Shown here one piece after another: positions 1 through 11,994 of a DNA stretch of 62,000 nucleotides. This DNA is from Nymphaea colorata (lineage: Eukaryota; Streptophyta; Magnoliopsida; Nymphaeales; Nymphaeaceae): NCBI RefSeq assembly GCF_008831285.2, contig NC_045142.1, positions 24,379,876 through 24,441,875 of the forward strand, in the 5' to 3' direction. The translations under genes were made by a program, and so were the position numbers. The notes beneath the pieces are model-generated. The model searched no databases. It was not told the DNA's origin and saw nothing but the letters and a program-made list of their open reading frames with translations. How positions within the stretch are numbered: the first letter of the stretch is position 1; each line of letters begins with the position of its first letter.

Positions 1-199
1 TCAATTCAAAATTCGGATTCGGATTCAAATATAAATATAAAAATTGGATTCAGATTGTAACATCAGATTTGAGATTTGGGGATTTGGATTTGGATATGCC
101 TTTTCTTTATTCGAATTCGAATCTGAATGTGCAAATATCTGAAAAAGTGGATATGATTAAGGATATATCCGATCTGAATCTAATTCATTGACATCCCTA
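1..199. mobile_element. right end of a small TIR element (MITE-like), truncated by the window edge
   Basis: AT-rich sequence full of GGATTCGGATT / CGAATCTGAAT motifs that ends in TTCATTGACATCCCTA at about 199. The 56295-56714 element ends in nearly the same way (CCATTGAGATCCCTA) and has the same internal GGATAT..TCTGAAT composition, so the two look like members of one non-autonomous family. The left end is outside the window, so no target-site duplication can be checked. Confidence 0.4.
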
Positions 200-905
200 A
201 CAACAACAACTTGCCAACTAGCTAGTTTGAAGATAACTTTGATGTCACTATACTTGTATTAATGGGCCTGCTGGGTGCAGTTGGCGCCATAATGGAACAC
301 CTATGTGGGAAAAGAACCAAAATGATGGTGCAATTTATGAGTGTTCATAAATGCCTCTCAAGACACTTTGCCCTTGTGCATGTCAGCAGTACACTCTTTT
401 TTTTTTCTTTTCTTTTTTGTTCTCCAATGTTGTCTTATTATTTTGACATTTCATTCATGATCGTTGGAACTATTATTAGTTTTTTTTTCTTTTGTCTTTG
501 ATCTAAGAACTCTTAGATATATCTTGCATAATGTATATAGTCTTGTTTTGAAATATTTTTTAACTTTCAAAATTAGTTGATATATTTTCCCATTTGCTTT
601 TTAGAAATAAATGGTAGTAATAAATTATGTTGTGAGCATTCACGTTTTAAATTTTAAGGGGCACTTGTATGCACTTGTACACAAATAAATAAAAATTAAG
701 GAGCCATCAATGTAAGACTGACATTTATTTACCTTGGCTTCTGCCACTTAGGTTAAGAGACTTTGTCGCTCACCAGGTAACATAAAAACCCAAAGGCTAG
801 TACCTCTACGCCATGTGAATTTATTTTGACTTTCTCATACGGATCGTCATATATATATATGGACACTAGCATGTTCAATTCCTGTTGTTCAATTTGTCTC
901 ATCCT
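200..905. other. intergenic, no gene seen
   Basis: AT-rich spacer with T-runs near 398-410 and 480-490. The open frames here are short, low in complexity and resemble no family I know. Confidence 0.6.
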
Positions 906-1270
906 TAGGGTAGTCGACAAATTGGATTCAAATTTAGTTTCGAATACGAACAAAGAAAAGTCATATCTGAATCCGAATTTGAAATGCAATTTCACAATCC
1001 GAATTTTGAACAGAATTTGGCTGATTTTCAAAATGTAAAAGCATTAGATATAGAATATTTGTTTACAAGTAAATTTGATTTGAATCTGTATATTAATCTG
1101 ATCAGATATTTATGTATATCTGAATCCCAATCCAAATCCGATCGAATGCCATTTTTTAAATCTGAATCCAATCCAGTTTCTTAATTGGATAAACTTTATT
1201 TTTTCATATCCAATTTTTCGGAACGAATTGGTCGGATATCTGATTCAAATCGAATATACTGACAACCTTA
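906..1270. mobile_element. probable MITE with imperfect TIRs
   Basis: Starts TTAGGGTAGTCGACAAATTGG and ends ..CGAATATACTGACAACCTTA, whose reverse complement TAAGGTTGTCAGTATATTCG is an imperfect inverted copy of the start. The interior repeats the GGATTCAAAT / CCGAATTTGAA theme seen at 1-199 and 56295-56714. No convincing target-site duplication was found, so the boundaries are approximate. Confidence 0.4.
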
Positions 1271-2141
1271 CTACATACTTTAGTTTTTCTCTCTTTCTAT
1301 TATATTTACCACGACTTAGAACTGTGTCTTATCTCGCAAAATAAAAGCAACAACATCAAAAAAACTCCAGGACTTCACATGTTGGGGCCCAACTGAGTGG
1401 TCCTATTCTGAATGTAGAAGCAAGCTAACTGCATTATAACGTCCTTTGAACCTTCTAATTGAATTGCGCAACTCGATCGAGTCAGTGGTGAATCAATTTG
1501 ATTTATACTCTAAAACAAATGAATACCAAATTAGTCGCAATCCATCATGAAGGATGGTTGAGAAAAAAATAAAAAGATAAGTCAACTGTCTATCACAATA
1601 GATCAGATAGTCCTCATGAACGAGAAGGTAACTCTAGTTATTTAGAGTCACCATTCAATTTTCCTTATGAAAATGTTTCAACTTAACTTTCAAGAGTAAC
1701 AAAGTTCGATCTAGATCCTACATTATAAACACTATAAAACTTGATTTGTTAATTTTGGATCATGCGGGCGCATTCATCCCGTCAAAATCCCAAAGAATTG
1801 CATCAGAATTCCGAAAAATTGATTTGTTTTTTACAATATTATTATAAGAAGAAACAAAGTGTTGTGCTTGATCCAAGCCTAGGTTCTGCATTCAATACTG
1901 CTCCAACCTATGGGTCCTTGGCAGAAGACAAGTAGGTATTTTATTTCAGTGCACCACACCTAGGTTCCTGACTTCCTTCTCTTTCAAGATTAAATGTGGA
2001 CACCACAGTACATTCCTCTGCATGTGACCTCAAATTCTTGCAATCACACCTATCCAACATTCCTTCCTGTAAGTCCATACCTCACTTAACTTTTCATGCT
2101 GACTTTCAATAAGAAATTGCCACCATTTGTCAGCATCCTAC

Positions 2142-2214
<73 letters not shown>

Positions 2215-2349
2215 GTGGTGGAGGGGGTAAAGACCAGCCTTAAATGTAAAGCTGTTCTGATTCTGAAAGAATTTAGGGAATGAGAGAGACTGATCCCTGA
2301 GCCTGCAACTGCCCCTTGTGTGAAACTTGAAACTGCCTGCTTTCTGAGC

Positions 2350-2413
<64 letters not shown>

Positions 2414-3679
2414 CCATGTTGGCCTCCATTGACACATCTCCATCACATTAAGAGCTCTGAGTTCGCAGCTCTGCACATCATCAATGTTACCGCATGGAAA
2501 TCCTAAGTAGAAATCGGAAAAATTGAGCTTACGAAACATTTATTGCCTGCAAGTTGGAACCCTTTTCTCTTTGAGATTGAAGGTCTGCCCCAACCACCAA
2601 TCTTTGGCGCAAAGAATGCCAAGAGAAGGCTCAGCAACCGGATGGCAAGCAGATCGAGACTCAACTCAAGGTCTTCAACTTCACGCGGCCTTTCACTTCC
2701 TTGGTGCGATGGTAGGGGTAGGGGATGGTAGGTAGCCAGTTCCCGTTTCGAATCATCAAGACATCAACTCTCAAATGGAAGGATGTAAGTTGAAGCATGG
2801 TGCGTGGATGCCGCCACCTTTGAGACACTGAAAGTAGACTTTATACCTTAAAGAGATGAATGGTTGAGTGGGGGCTTCGGCTTTTATCGGAGCGGTAGAA
2901 TGAAATACTTCTCTTCTTCATCCAAAGTTTTGAATTTTGTACATGCATATCATCTACTGTTCAGAAGCTACCCATATATTAGATGCAGCCTCAAAAGGTA
3001 GGCACAGCGTAACTGATCGATCACACGTCCTCGGTTCGATTCTTGTGGGTACTACTCTTTTGGACTACAAGCAAGTTGAAAGATATACCATATGGCCATT
3101 CATATCCCGAACCAACCCTGGACCAAGAAGGTGAAAGGAAGAGGAAGTAGTTTTCGCCTCTCATGTAACACCATATATTAAATAGAGGTAATCACAGGAA
3201 CTGTAAATTTTTGGATGAGGGGTATTGATGCTTTTAGACCAGCTTTAAAGGGCATGTAGTATGAGGGAGTTTTAAATTTTTTGGAATACAAAATTTAATA
3301 ATTTTAAATTTTGAAAAATTACATTTGGCCCTTGTGAAATTTCTAAAAAAGTAATCCAGTCGTAAAAATATTAAGAAAGTATAATCGAGTTATTTTCAAA
3401 CAAAATTTCTAGCTTTACCTCTGCCAGAAGCACATCATTAATGCTCACAATAGTGACTGTTTATCGCAAAAAGATCAATGGCTGAGATTGTAGATCTTCT
3501 CACAAAAGTGGCATGTGAAAGCCCAGCGCAACTGTATGCACGTGCTTGGTTGGATTAAATTTTGACGTCGAAATGCTATTGCAAGGAGGAGAGGGGTGCA
3601 TGAATAATAAATTTTATGGTAAAACAAATTTTCACAAGTTACACGAGTCAAAACGGGTTACATAAGTTAACGCTTACAC
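1271..3679. other. intergenic with two (TA)n tracts; no intact gene
   Basis: Contains long (TA)n microsatellites at about 2146-2196 and 2351-2412, the first followed by (GA)n. A stretch at 2543-2731 can be read as a short frame containing KRRLSNRMASRSRL, vaguely like a bZIP basic region but without a zipper. Around 3000-3170 a GGTTCGATTC motif resembles a pol III B box and may mark a decayed SINE. No gene can be supported. Confidence 0.5.
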
Positions 3680-3943
3680 GAGTTAAATGAGTTAATACCT
3701 AAATGAGTGAAATGGGTTAGATAAGTCGAGTTCAAGCTCGATTTTGTGTAGTTCGAGCCAAGCTCGAGCTCGAGACTTTTTAGTCGAGTCAAGCTCTAGC
3801 TGGCCAAGCTTGAGTTAAATGAGTTAATGCCTAAATGAGTGAAATGGGTTAGACGAGTTGAGTTCAAGCTCGATTTTGTGTAGTTCGAGCCAAGCTCGAG
3901 CTCGAGACTTTTTAGTCAAGTCAAGCTCTAGCTGGCCAAGCTT
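3680..3943. repeat. two-copy tandem repeat, 132-bp unit, in a TE end
   Basis: Units 3680-3811 and 3812-3943 are almost identical: GAGTTAAATGAGTTAAT.. through ..AGCTCGAGCTCGAGAC.. to ..CTGGCCAAGCTT. The GAGCTCGAG-rich composition, followed by GTGCAGCCCTAA at 3957-3969, is typical of the subterminal region and end of plant hAT-like elements. Confidence 0.6.
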
Positions 3944-4855
3944 GTGCTCGACTTCGAGTGCAGCCCTAATCTTGATCTTGTAAAGGATGCATAACGTGAA
4001 ACGATAAATTATACTTTTTAACTTTGAAAATTTAACTTTACAGTACTTGACACCTTGTGGATTGCAATTCAGGGTACATAAAATATATTTTTTCTCAGTC
4101 ACTATTGCCTTTTTCGTGCTGAAATTTGCTAAATGCTTTCTATTTAAAAAAAAAATAAGGCTACTGGTATCATTTCACAAAGTTTGGCTAAAGTAGGCAC
4201 TATAAATGGACTAAAATTAGCTCGAATTAATATCGAAGGTACAAGTTAAGCCCAAATATGTGTAAGCATCACTCATTACAAAACCGATAAATATGAGATC
4301 ATTTTCACATCATTATCAGGACAGTTCAAAAATTAATGCGGTCTATTTTTGGTATTAAGGACAAAGAACTGGCCCTTAACTTTAAATTTCCCCATCCATT
4401 AGGGCACTTCAAATATAAGGGCGAGAAAGAGATATTTCTCGTATTTAATGCAAACTTGGACGATTTTATATTGAGGAGTAAATTGCAATAAGAAAGTAAA
4501 TATTTGCTCAATGATTTAGATTGCATGAACTTCAACTTTATTCTTTTTTCTAATTTTAAAATTTTATGGAGTGAAGAAACTATGGGAACATAAATTCGAA
4601 AGATTGAGTCATAAACTTCATAATTATATGCTCCAAGACCCAAATAAGGCCTATATTTTCCTTGTAAACACTTCAATATAAACTCCCTCAACACTCATCA
4701 CTCATGAAAGTGGCGAAGGGACATGAGGGCTTGTGTGGGCAATTGTCCACACACAATTTTCTTATTTACATGTTGGTGCCCAACAGCTATTTGTTTGTTC
4801 ACATTTTGGCGCCCCTATATTTGAAGGGTCTAAAATCTTTTGAATGATTGAATTT
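3944..4855. other. intergenic, no gene seen
   Basis: AT-rich. Includes an 18-bp near-palindrome (TGTGGGCAATTGTCCACA) at 4734-4751, which has two relatives elsewhere in the window. No coding evidence. Confidence 0.5.
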
Positions 4856-5110
4856 TAAGGGTGGGCATCGGGCCAGGTCGGGCTCATTTAAAATTATAAA
4901 ATAATTTTTTAATTATAAAATAAAATTTTTAATATAAAATAGATTGATTAAGAATAAATATATATTATTAAAATTTAAAAAAATTTAAAAAATTAATTTT
5001 TTAATCTAAACGGGTTAAACGGGCCGGGCCGGGCCAGGCTAACTCGGGCTGGCCTATTGGGCCTAGGCCCGGCCCGGGCCAAGTTTTTCCCGGCCCGACC
5101 TCCACCCTTA
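4856..5110. mobile_element. small TIR element with GGGCC-rich ends
   Basis: Begins TAAGGGTGGGCATCGGGCC and ends CGGCCCGACCTCCACCCTTA; the termini are inverted copies of TAAGGGTGG plus a nearby CGGGCC block. The middle is AT-rich. Degenerate relatives with the same GGGCATCGGGC and CCCGGGCC blocks occur at about 8640-8815, 33446-33540, 37840-38110 and 41460-41800. No clear target-site duplication. Confidence 0.5.
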
Positions 5111-6141
5111 CAAATCAGCAGGTGGAGGTAGGTCACAGAAATTGTCTCGGCAATTGTCTCAAACAAATCATCATTTTTATTTATTTATATATAAGTGTCT
5201 CTTAAATTTTAAAATTGAAACTACTGGTGCCATTTTAAGCATAAACTTTGTCTCCGCAACTGCTCTGCACCCACAATGGCCAACATAATTGGCCACACCA
5301 ATCTAAAAAATTGTTTTATTTGATATTGATACTTCCCTAACTTTTTACTTATTTACATTAGAGTGCCCTCTGAAATTTAAAAATTAACCATTGGTAACCC
5401 TTCGCCACTAGTTCAATCAATACCACAAGTCTCTTTTTATCACATTCAACCACCTGCTTTTTCTCAACGAATTGCTCAGCCTCACAATGCATGTGACTTT
5501 CTTTTTCACCTTTTTTTATAAAGATTTAAAGAAGATAAAACAATAAATGAAGTTTGTAATTTCTAATTAATTTCAATAAGAAATAAAATTTGGGAACATT
5601 TTAATCAAAATGGAAGACAGCGCTGAGCAGCCATGTGCCCTTCTATACCTTCTCTAGCTACTAAGGATGTTAATGAATAAGCAAACACTATTTCCAAGCG
5701 GGTTGGTCCAACGGGATTGAATCGGGGCTGGCAGGCAACCAGTCTCTACTTCGATTCCTTGAGGGGCAATTCTTTGTGCTACAAATGATATATAAATATC
5801 TGGTTTGAATCTGATAAAAGATATATCTAATTTGAATCCGAGTCTACTCATTAGAAGCTAAAATCTCAAAACAATATACTGACCATTTATGTGTACCACA
5901 TGTAGCCTATAGGCATCGGTCCTATTCCAACCAAACAAGTTCAGGTAGGTTAGGAATTATTTAAAAGCATAGAAATGGGTCCCATTTGGGTCCGTGTTGG
6001 CTGAACACCTCTCCGCATTAATGTCTTCCTATTAGGACAAGTCATACTTAGTATTTATGGTTACACCTAATACAAACATCATAAATCAATGTTAGAACAA
6101 AAAAGGCCTATATTGTCTTTAATAAATAAATAAATAAATAA

Positions 6142-6185
<44 letters not shown>

Positions 6186-8949
6186 TTTCTAATCATCTAA
6201 CACCTACCACTCTCTCTCTCTTTCTATATGTATATATATATATATGATAGATGCAGTGCATCCACTAGAAAGAGAGTAAAGTAGTTAGCTGAATTGTTTT
6301 AAATGAATAAGCAATCAATAAGAAGAGAAATAAACTCAAATGCTTATTGACTCGTCAAGATCGAGTCCTTTCTCTCTCTCTCTCTCTCTCTCCAGTCTCC
6401 ATGATAAATCGTTCTCAGTACTAATCCTCATTCACAAGATATTTTCCCTTTTTCATAAAAAGTTTGAAGGGGATTCAAAATTATGTCAATTAATTCTCTA
6501 ACTTTTAGATAAATTAGTTGTCTTCAAAGTAAAAGATAATAAATTTATAATATTGGTATTTATTTGTAAAAATATTTAACTTTTTTTTTGTTAAGGCATT
6601 ATGAATTTACATATCTCTCAACCAAATGGCTCAAAGTTGTAACTGAATCATTAAATAGTCGGTAGAATCTAACAACCAAATGGATGGAGACACGCTCTTT
6701 GCATTAAACTGCCGATGCCTTTTCACATAGTTGAAAAAGAAAACTAATATTTACTTGTGTTATTGTGTCTGCTTGTAGTGGCGGAGCCAGGACAGTCCAA
6801 CCTCTGGATCTGGGTAGGGTCAAACTGAATTTAAATCTAAAAAATACATAGAGTGATTAAAAAAAAAAAAAAAATTCAATGTAAAAGTTTTTTTTTATTG
6901 GCGAGGGTGGGGCCATGGCCTAGGCGGCCCCCACCCCCTCCCTCCGCCCTTGGTCTGTCTTTACCGTCTTTGAATATCAAAGCATTCAATTGCGAGAGAC
7001 TCAGTTATTGAATACCAATACTTGATCCTTGTTTATATATTTTTATTAACACCAAGATCTTTTTTTTATATATTTAAATACATAAAAGTGCTGTTCAACT
7101 GAATATTTAAAAAAAAAAACTCATATTAAAAGACTACCAAAGCATATGCAACTGCCACCATTAAGTCATGAAGCGTAGTTTACAATACATCAAAAAACAC
7201 AATTAAGCGACCGATGCACTAGTTAACTTACATGTGCAAACTCGACACCAAGCACCGACGCAACCCTGAACCATAACAGTGTGAGAAAGGAGGGAATACT
7301 TCTGCCTCTCACTAATGACGTGAGTTCCTCATGTTCGGGATTTGTGCTCCGAGATAAGCAGAGGTAACAGGCGGCACGGCTGAGTCTCAGGCGGCATGGC
7401 CGAATATCCGGCAGCGTGTCTGTCGCCATATTTTATTGGATCAGCATTCCACATTGGATGTTTGGATATCTTAACTAGCATTTAAGTAAGTCATGGACGG
7501 TCAGTCTTCCATTATTGGGATGTCCAAGAGTCCATCCTAGGGTTGTAAATGGGTCAAATATGATAGAAGAAGACTTGTAGGCTTTGACTGCACAGGATTC
7601 GTTGACTTTTTTCTTTATAATATTTGGTTTGGACCATTTATAGACACTCACGCAAACGACCTCATGGCCATGAATTTTTCATCTTTTCTTTTATATATAT
7701 ATATATTCTCAAAGGATTTTAGATTTTAGGATATTTATATGTCCAGTTGTTTTAATATTTAAGGTTTCTGATTCCTATGAGTGTTATTCTTCAAAGTTAT
7801 AAATGGTAGAAAATATGTCAAATACTTTAGTTGAATAGTGTATAATGTTGTGGGTCTACTTAGGTCCTCCAACAACCTTTTATTATGTTGTGTGTCTCCC
7901 CTACCCACCGAGAATTACTTGCATTTAAGGCTTGTTAATGGTCTTAGGTAGCAACTTGTGGCTCGAGGTGGTCTGAGCCCACCCTTGACTTACATTTAGG
8001 ATTGTTGGTCAACTCGGCCTTAGCTCCCTCCCAATGCAAGCCTGTGGAGAGGACTGGTCTCCCGACCAAATTATTAAAACTCGGCCTCGAACTCGTTGAC
8101 TGTTGACTTGTATTTAGGGCTTGCGAATGAGCCCCACGGCACGCGCCTTAGCTTGGGTCGAGCTCACCATGTAAAACAAGATTTACTTTGTATCCAAGAT
8201 CATCAAGTGGAGTTTGAACTTGGTTAAATGGAAGAAAAAAATCCATGTAATTAAGATAAGTTTGTTTCTTATGATCAAATTTAGGTAAGATTTTAGTATT
8301 TTTCAGAAAATTTTAAGGGCCTAAACATGGGCCATAACTTAATTAAAAATTATGTCTCTGAATTTCCTGACGTATGTCAGGTTTTGGCGGAGTCCCACTT
8401 ATTGAAAGTTACTTTCCCAAGTTGAAACATCAATTAATGAGTTGAAATAGATAATAAATATCCCTTACTTTTTCATTAAAGCCAATAGATGCTTTATCAA
8501 CTAGAAAGGACCAAGATAAAAGTTTCCAAAGCCTTATATTTTTCGGGATACCAAACTTCAACCCAATGCCCTTATGATGCATAATGGATAAGTCAGGGCA
8601 TCGGCCGAGCCATCTGCAACTACCTGGTATTCGGACTCCAGAAAAAGGATATCGGGCCGGTCCAGTTGGGCCCGATAAGGCTTGATATTTTTTTAATATT
8701 TATTATATATATATATATTATTTTTTACACTTAATTACATTTATATATTTTTTATATTTAATCTGACTGAACCTGGGCCCGGAGCTCGGGCCCAGGAGCA
8801 GGCCCAATGCATAGGCTTAGTAATGACATAATCAAACATAAGGTTTAACATTAAAGTATTTGATAGCCTCACATTTGAAATCATTACTAAGATATAAACT
8901 AAGGAACTTAAGCGTAGATCTTAGGTTTGACCTAAGATACATAGTCAGG
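5111..8949. other. intergenic, no gene seen
   Basis: AT-rich spacer with (TAAA)n/(TA)n at about 6120-6182, (TC)n near 6370-6391 and short A- or T-runs. One degenerate GGGCC-rich TE fragment lies at about 8640-8815. Open frames are short and unrelated to known proteins. Confidence 0.5.
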
Positions 8950-9175
8950 TGAGCGGGAGGATCATCCCACCGCCCGAAGCGAGGCCCAAAGGCCCCTCAT
9001 TCTCTCTACCTTCGGGATCTTGAGCTGCGTCGGTGTCAGTGATAGAATGGTGCACCCTTCAACTTGGATGTCGCGTCTTACCATCTTAAGATATAAGAGC
9101 AAAGCGCCCACATGAATTGAACTAGAGACCTGCTTTATACGAACCCCAAACCCAACCAGCTACGCTATGCCCCTT
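8950..9175 (-). mobile_element. tRNA-derived SINE, reverse copy
   Basis: Read on the minus strand it begins GCATAGCGTAGCTGGTTGGG, a tRNA-like A-box region, followed by a B-box-like CTAGTTCAATTCATGTGGGC and a GC-richer body. The order and text match the forward element at 58446-58652, including GACGCAGCTCA and TTCGGGCGGT blocks. Two diverged copies far apart with pol III-type boxes support a SINE; neither copy has a clear tail or target duplication. Confidence 0.6.
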
Positions 9176-10464
9176 AAAGCACTTAAGATATTGAGTTTGA
9201 TGATCCATAATTACCACGATTTTTTGCCATGAATTTCAAATTTTGAATAATCAAGTGACGTCCGTGTGTTAGGCCAAAAAATGATAAAATTAACTCGCAA
9301 CCTCTGGGGCAGTTAGTAATAAAAAACAAAAATCTTTACTAAACCCTTAAATGAAATGAAATTAAAATAATTCCGAGTTTTACCCCAAAAAATAACTACC
9401 ATTTCTTTTGTTTTGTTTTATTCCTTTGTTTTCTTATTTAATCACTAAATTTTAGTGAAATTGCGTTCGGGTCATGAGAGTTTGTTGCGTGCTTTGACTT
9501 GCGCACAGAGTTAATGTGCACGGAATCGAACTGACAACTTGCTTACAAAAAATTAAGGTTCCCCTTCAAAGGTCGATGAGCGTTATTTTATTAGTCAATT
9601 CTTTGTGCTATTAAATGTTTTAAAGAGTTGTGTGACATTCAATTGCTTGCTGCCAAAAAAAATTAAATTAACTATAAGAAAATTGCCATTTTAATCTCCA
9701 AAGCCTGTTTTTGAATTTTTTTAAAACAGTAGAGTATGCTTTGAAGGCATTACCATGTACTGATTAATATTAACTTTTGTTATTTAATAAATGGGACTTG
9801 AAGTTTTTAAATTAAAAGTCAATTATAATGATATATTATAATTAGTACCTAACTTTTGAGTGTAGATCGAGTACACGCAATAAATATACGCTTCTTAAAA
9901 AACATAAAGAGTTGGGGCATTTTAGAAATTTTTTATGATCCAAGGAACATTTTGGCCTTTTTCAATCCGTTGCAAATCTTATGTTGCCAATCATATAAGC
10001 TGGAAAAAAACATAAATATTACACAAAATCAGTTGCATATGCTTGAATATTTATTTATTTAGTTCTATATTCATACAATATTGTTCTAGTGATCTACATA
10101 AACTTTTGAAGAGGAATTTGATGTGAAGCTTTTATATGTAAACTCAGAAAAGAAAAAAACGAAACTGAAATTAGCTATCTGTAAAAAGTTGCCGAATATC
10201 AGCAAACATTTATGGTATGACCATAGTTTATGATGTTTTTAGTGGCGTGTTTAAATATTTAGTCATCGGATGACATGGGATAGCCAGTTGATTTCACAAT
10301 GTATGTATAAAAGAATCCGTTGGACGACTTTTTTTTTTTTGTAATTTTGAGTCACTATAAACTATCATAAAATTGTTTGCTATAATTTTTTACAATGAGA
10401 TATATCTTTTGTGACAGTTTTTACTGATACAAAATGAGAAAAACATTCACTTGTAGATATAATT

Positions 10465-10518
<54 letters not shown>

Positions 10519-11994
10519 AAATAGTGATTTTAGTTATTTAGAGTCACTTAATCACTTAACCATCTAACTAAGATTGTTTATATGACGCAATGAAAAATAA
10601 AACATAGAAAAAAAATGATAAAATACCTTTTTCATATTGTCTCTAACTGTTCATAATGAATTGAGCGGCTCTATTAAATAACTTAACTGCATGGTTATAA
10701 AAAACTAACCTCGCTTTTCAATATATATATATATAATTTCTGACACTTAATTTGTACCGGGTCAGTTCCACCGTGCTCGTATTTATTTCTCCTGAGTTCC
10801 GTTGCGTTGGGGTTCACGCAGCCACAAATTTTCCAAAGGAAAAAAACGCGGCCCTTTTTGGTGCAGCCACGCTCTCCAGAGCACAAGGAAATTCTGAATC
10901 AATTAAAAAGAAAGAAACTTAGAAAGGGAAAATATAGTTGGAGATTATAAAGTCCACTTATCGAATGCAGAGCGAGCATTAATGGCGGTCCCCTCATTTT
11001 CCTTCGGCCTCTTAATGACACCACCATTTTTTTTTCTTCTCCTCTCTTCTCTTCTTAATTAATTTTTGTTTTCTTTACCATCTTCTTTTCTTTTCTTGAT
11101 TGTTGTTTTCTTCCATCCCCCTTCATAAAAGAAAATATTGAATAAATTAAGCTGAGGTATTTTGGTGGGACTGAAGATCCTTCACTCCCTAATGAGTTCC
11201 TCTTCACCAGCTTCAACTACCAGAGTTGCTTTGGCCTATAATAAGTGGGAGTGAAAACCGACAGACTCGTTTGTGTAGGCGGGGTCTTTTGGCTTCTTCA
11301 TACTTCTTGCTCATCACCTTGAGCAAAGTTCTTGGTAATTGATGATATGCATTCGTGGGATTATTGTCTATGTTTTGGTTGCATGAGGAGTTCTAGAGTG
11401 GTCTTTGAAGTCTTCTGTAACTATTTTTTTCTGCGATGCAATTTTAGATCACACTGTGAAGATACTGTGGTGCAGTAGTCTTCCTTTTTTTTTTTTTTTT
11501 TTTTTCTTTTTATTGCTGTAATGCTTTGAAGTGTTCGTTTGATAGGCATGTTGTGTTTTAATTGATTCTTCCTGTGGTTGTGACTTTCCTGTGGGATCAT
11601 GCCTGTTTGAGGTATACTAGCTTGCGCATTGCCGCCATTGTTGGTTTTCTTTTGTTTTTGTTTTTTTTGTTTTTCTTTGTTAGGCTTGAAGCTTTGATTG
11701 TACTTGGACGTCCTATTTGTTGCTCGATTGTGCAGGTGTCGGTATACTAGCTTACGCGGTACCGTACCAGTCATGCTCTGCTTGGCTTCCTTCATTTCTG
11801 TTTTTCTTTTGTTGTGTGAGTTTTTGGTGAACCTAGTGTTTAATCTGTTAGTCTCTCTCTGGGTGTGCCCGTGTGCATTAGAGAAAGAGAAAGTGATGCA
11901 TTAGCTGTGCGTTTTCCTTTTCTGTTTCCCTTGGAATTTAGTGTGCCTCTGAACTGCTGGGATTTCCAGTGTCACAGGGAGCCAGTGAAGAAAC
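9176..11994. other. intergenic and 5' region of the acyl-CoA synthetase gene
   Basis: 9176-10900 shows no gene, with (TA)n-(GA)n at about 10465-10517. From about 10970 the sequence becomes pyrimidine-rich, with T-runs at 11487-11505 and 11650-11675, which fits promoter and leader sequence. A good acceptor (GATTTCCAG/TGTCAC) ends at about 11970, 25 nt before the start codon, so an intron in the 5' UTR is possible; I could not fix its donor. Confidence 0.4.

Noticed and set aside
2543-2731. Possible bZIP basic region (KRRLSNRMASRSRL)
   Set aside because: The Asn-to-Arg spacing is one residue short of the bZIP consensus, no leucine heptads follow and the frame stops soon after.
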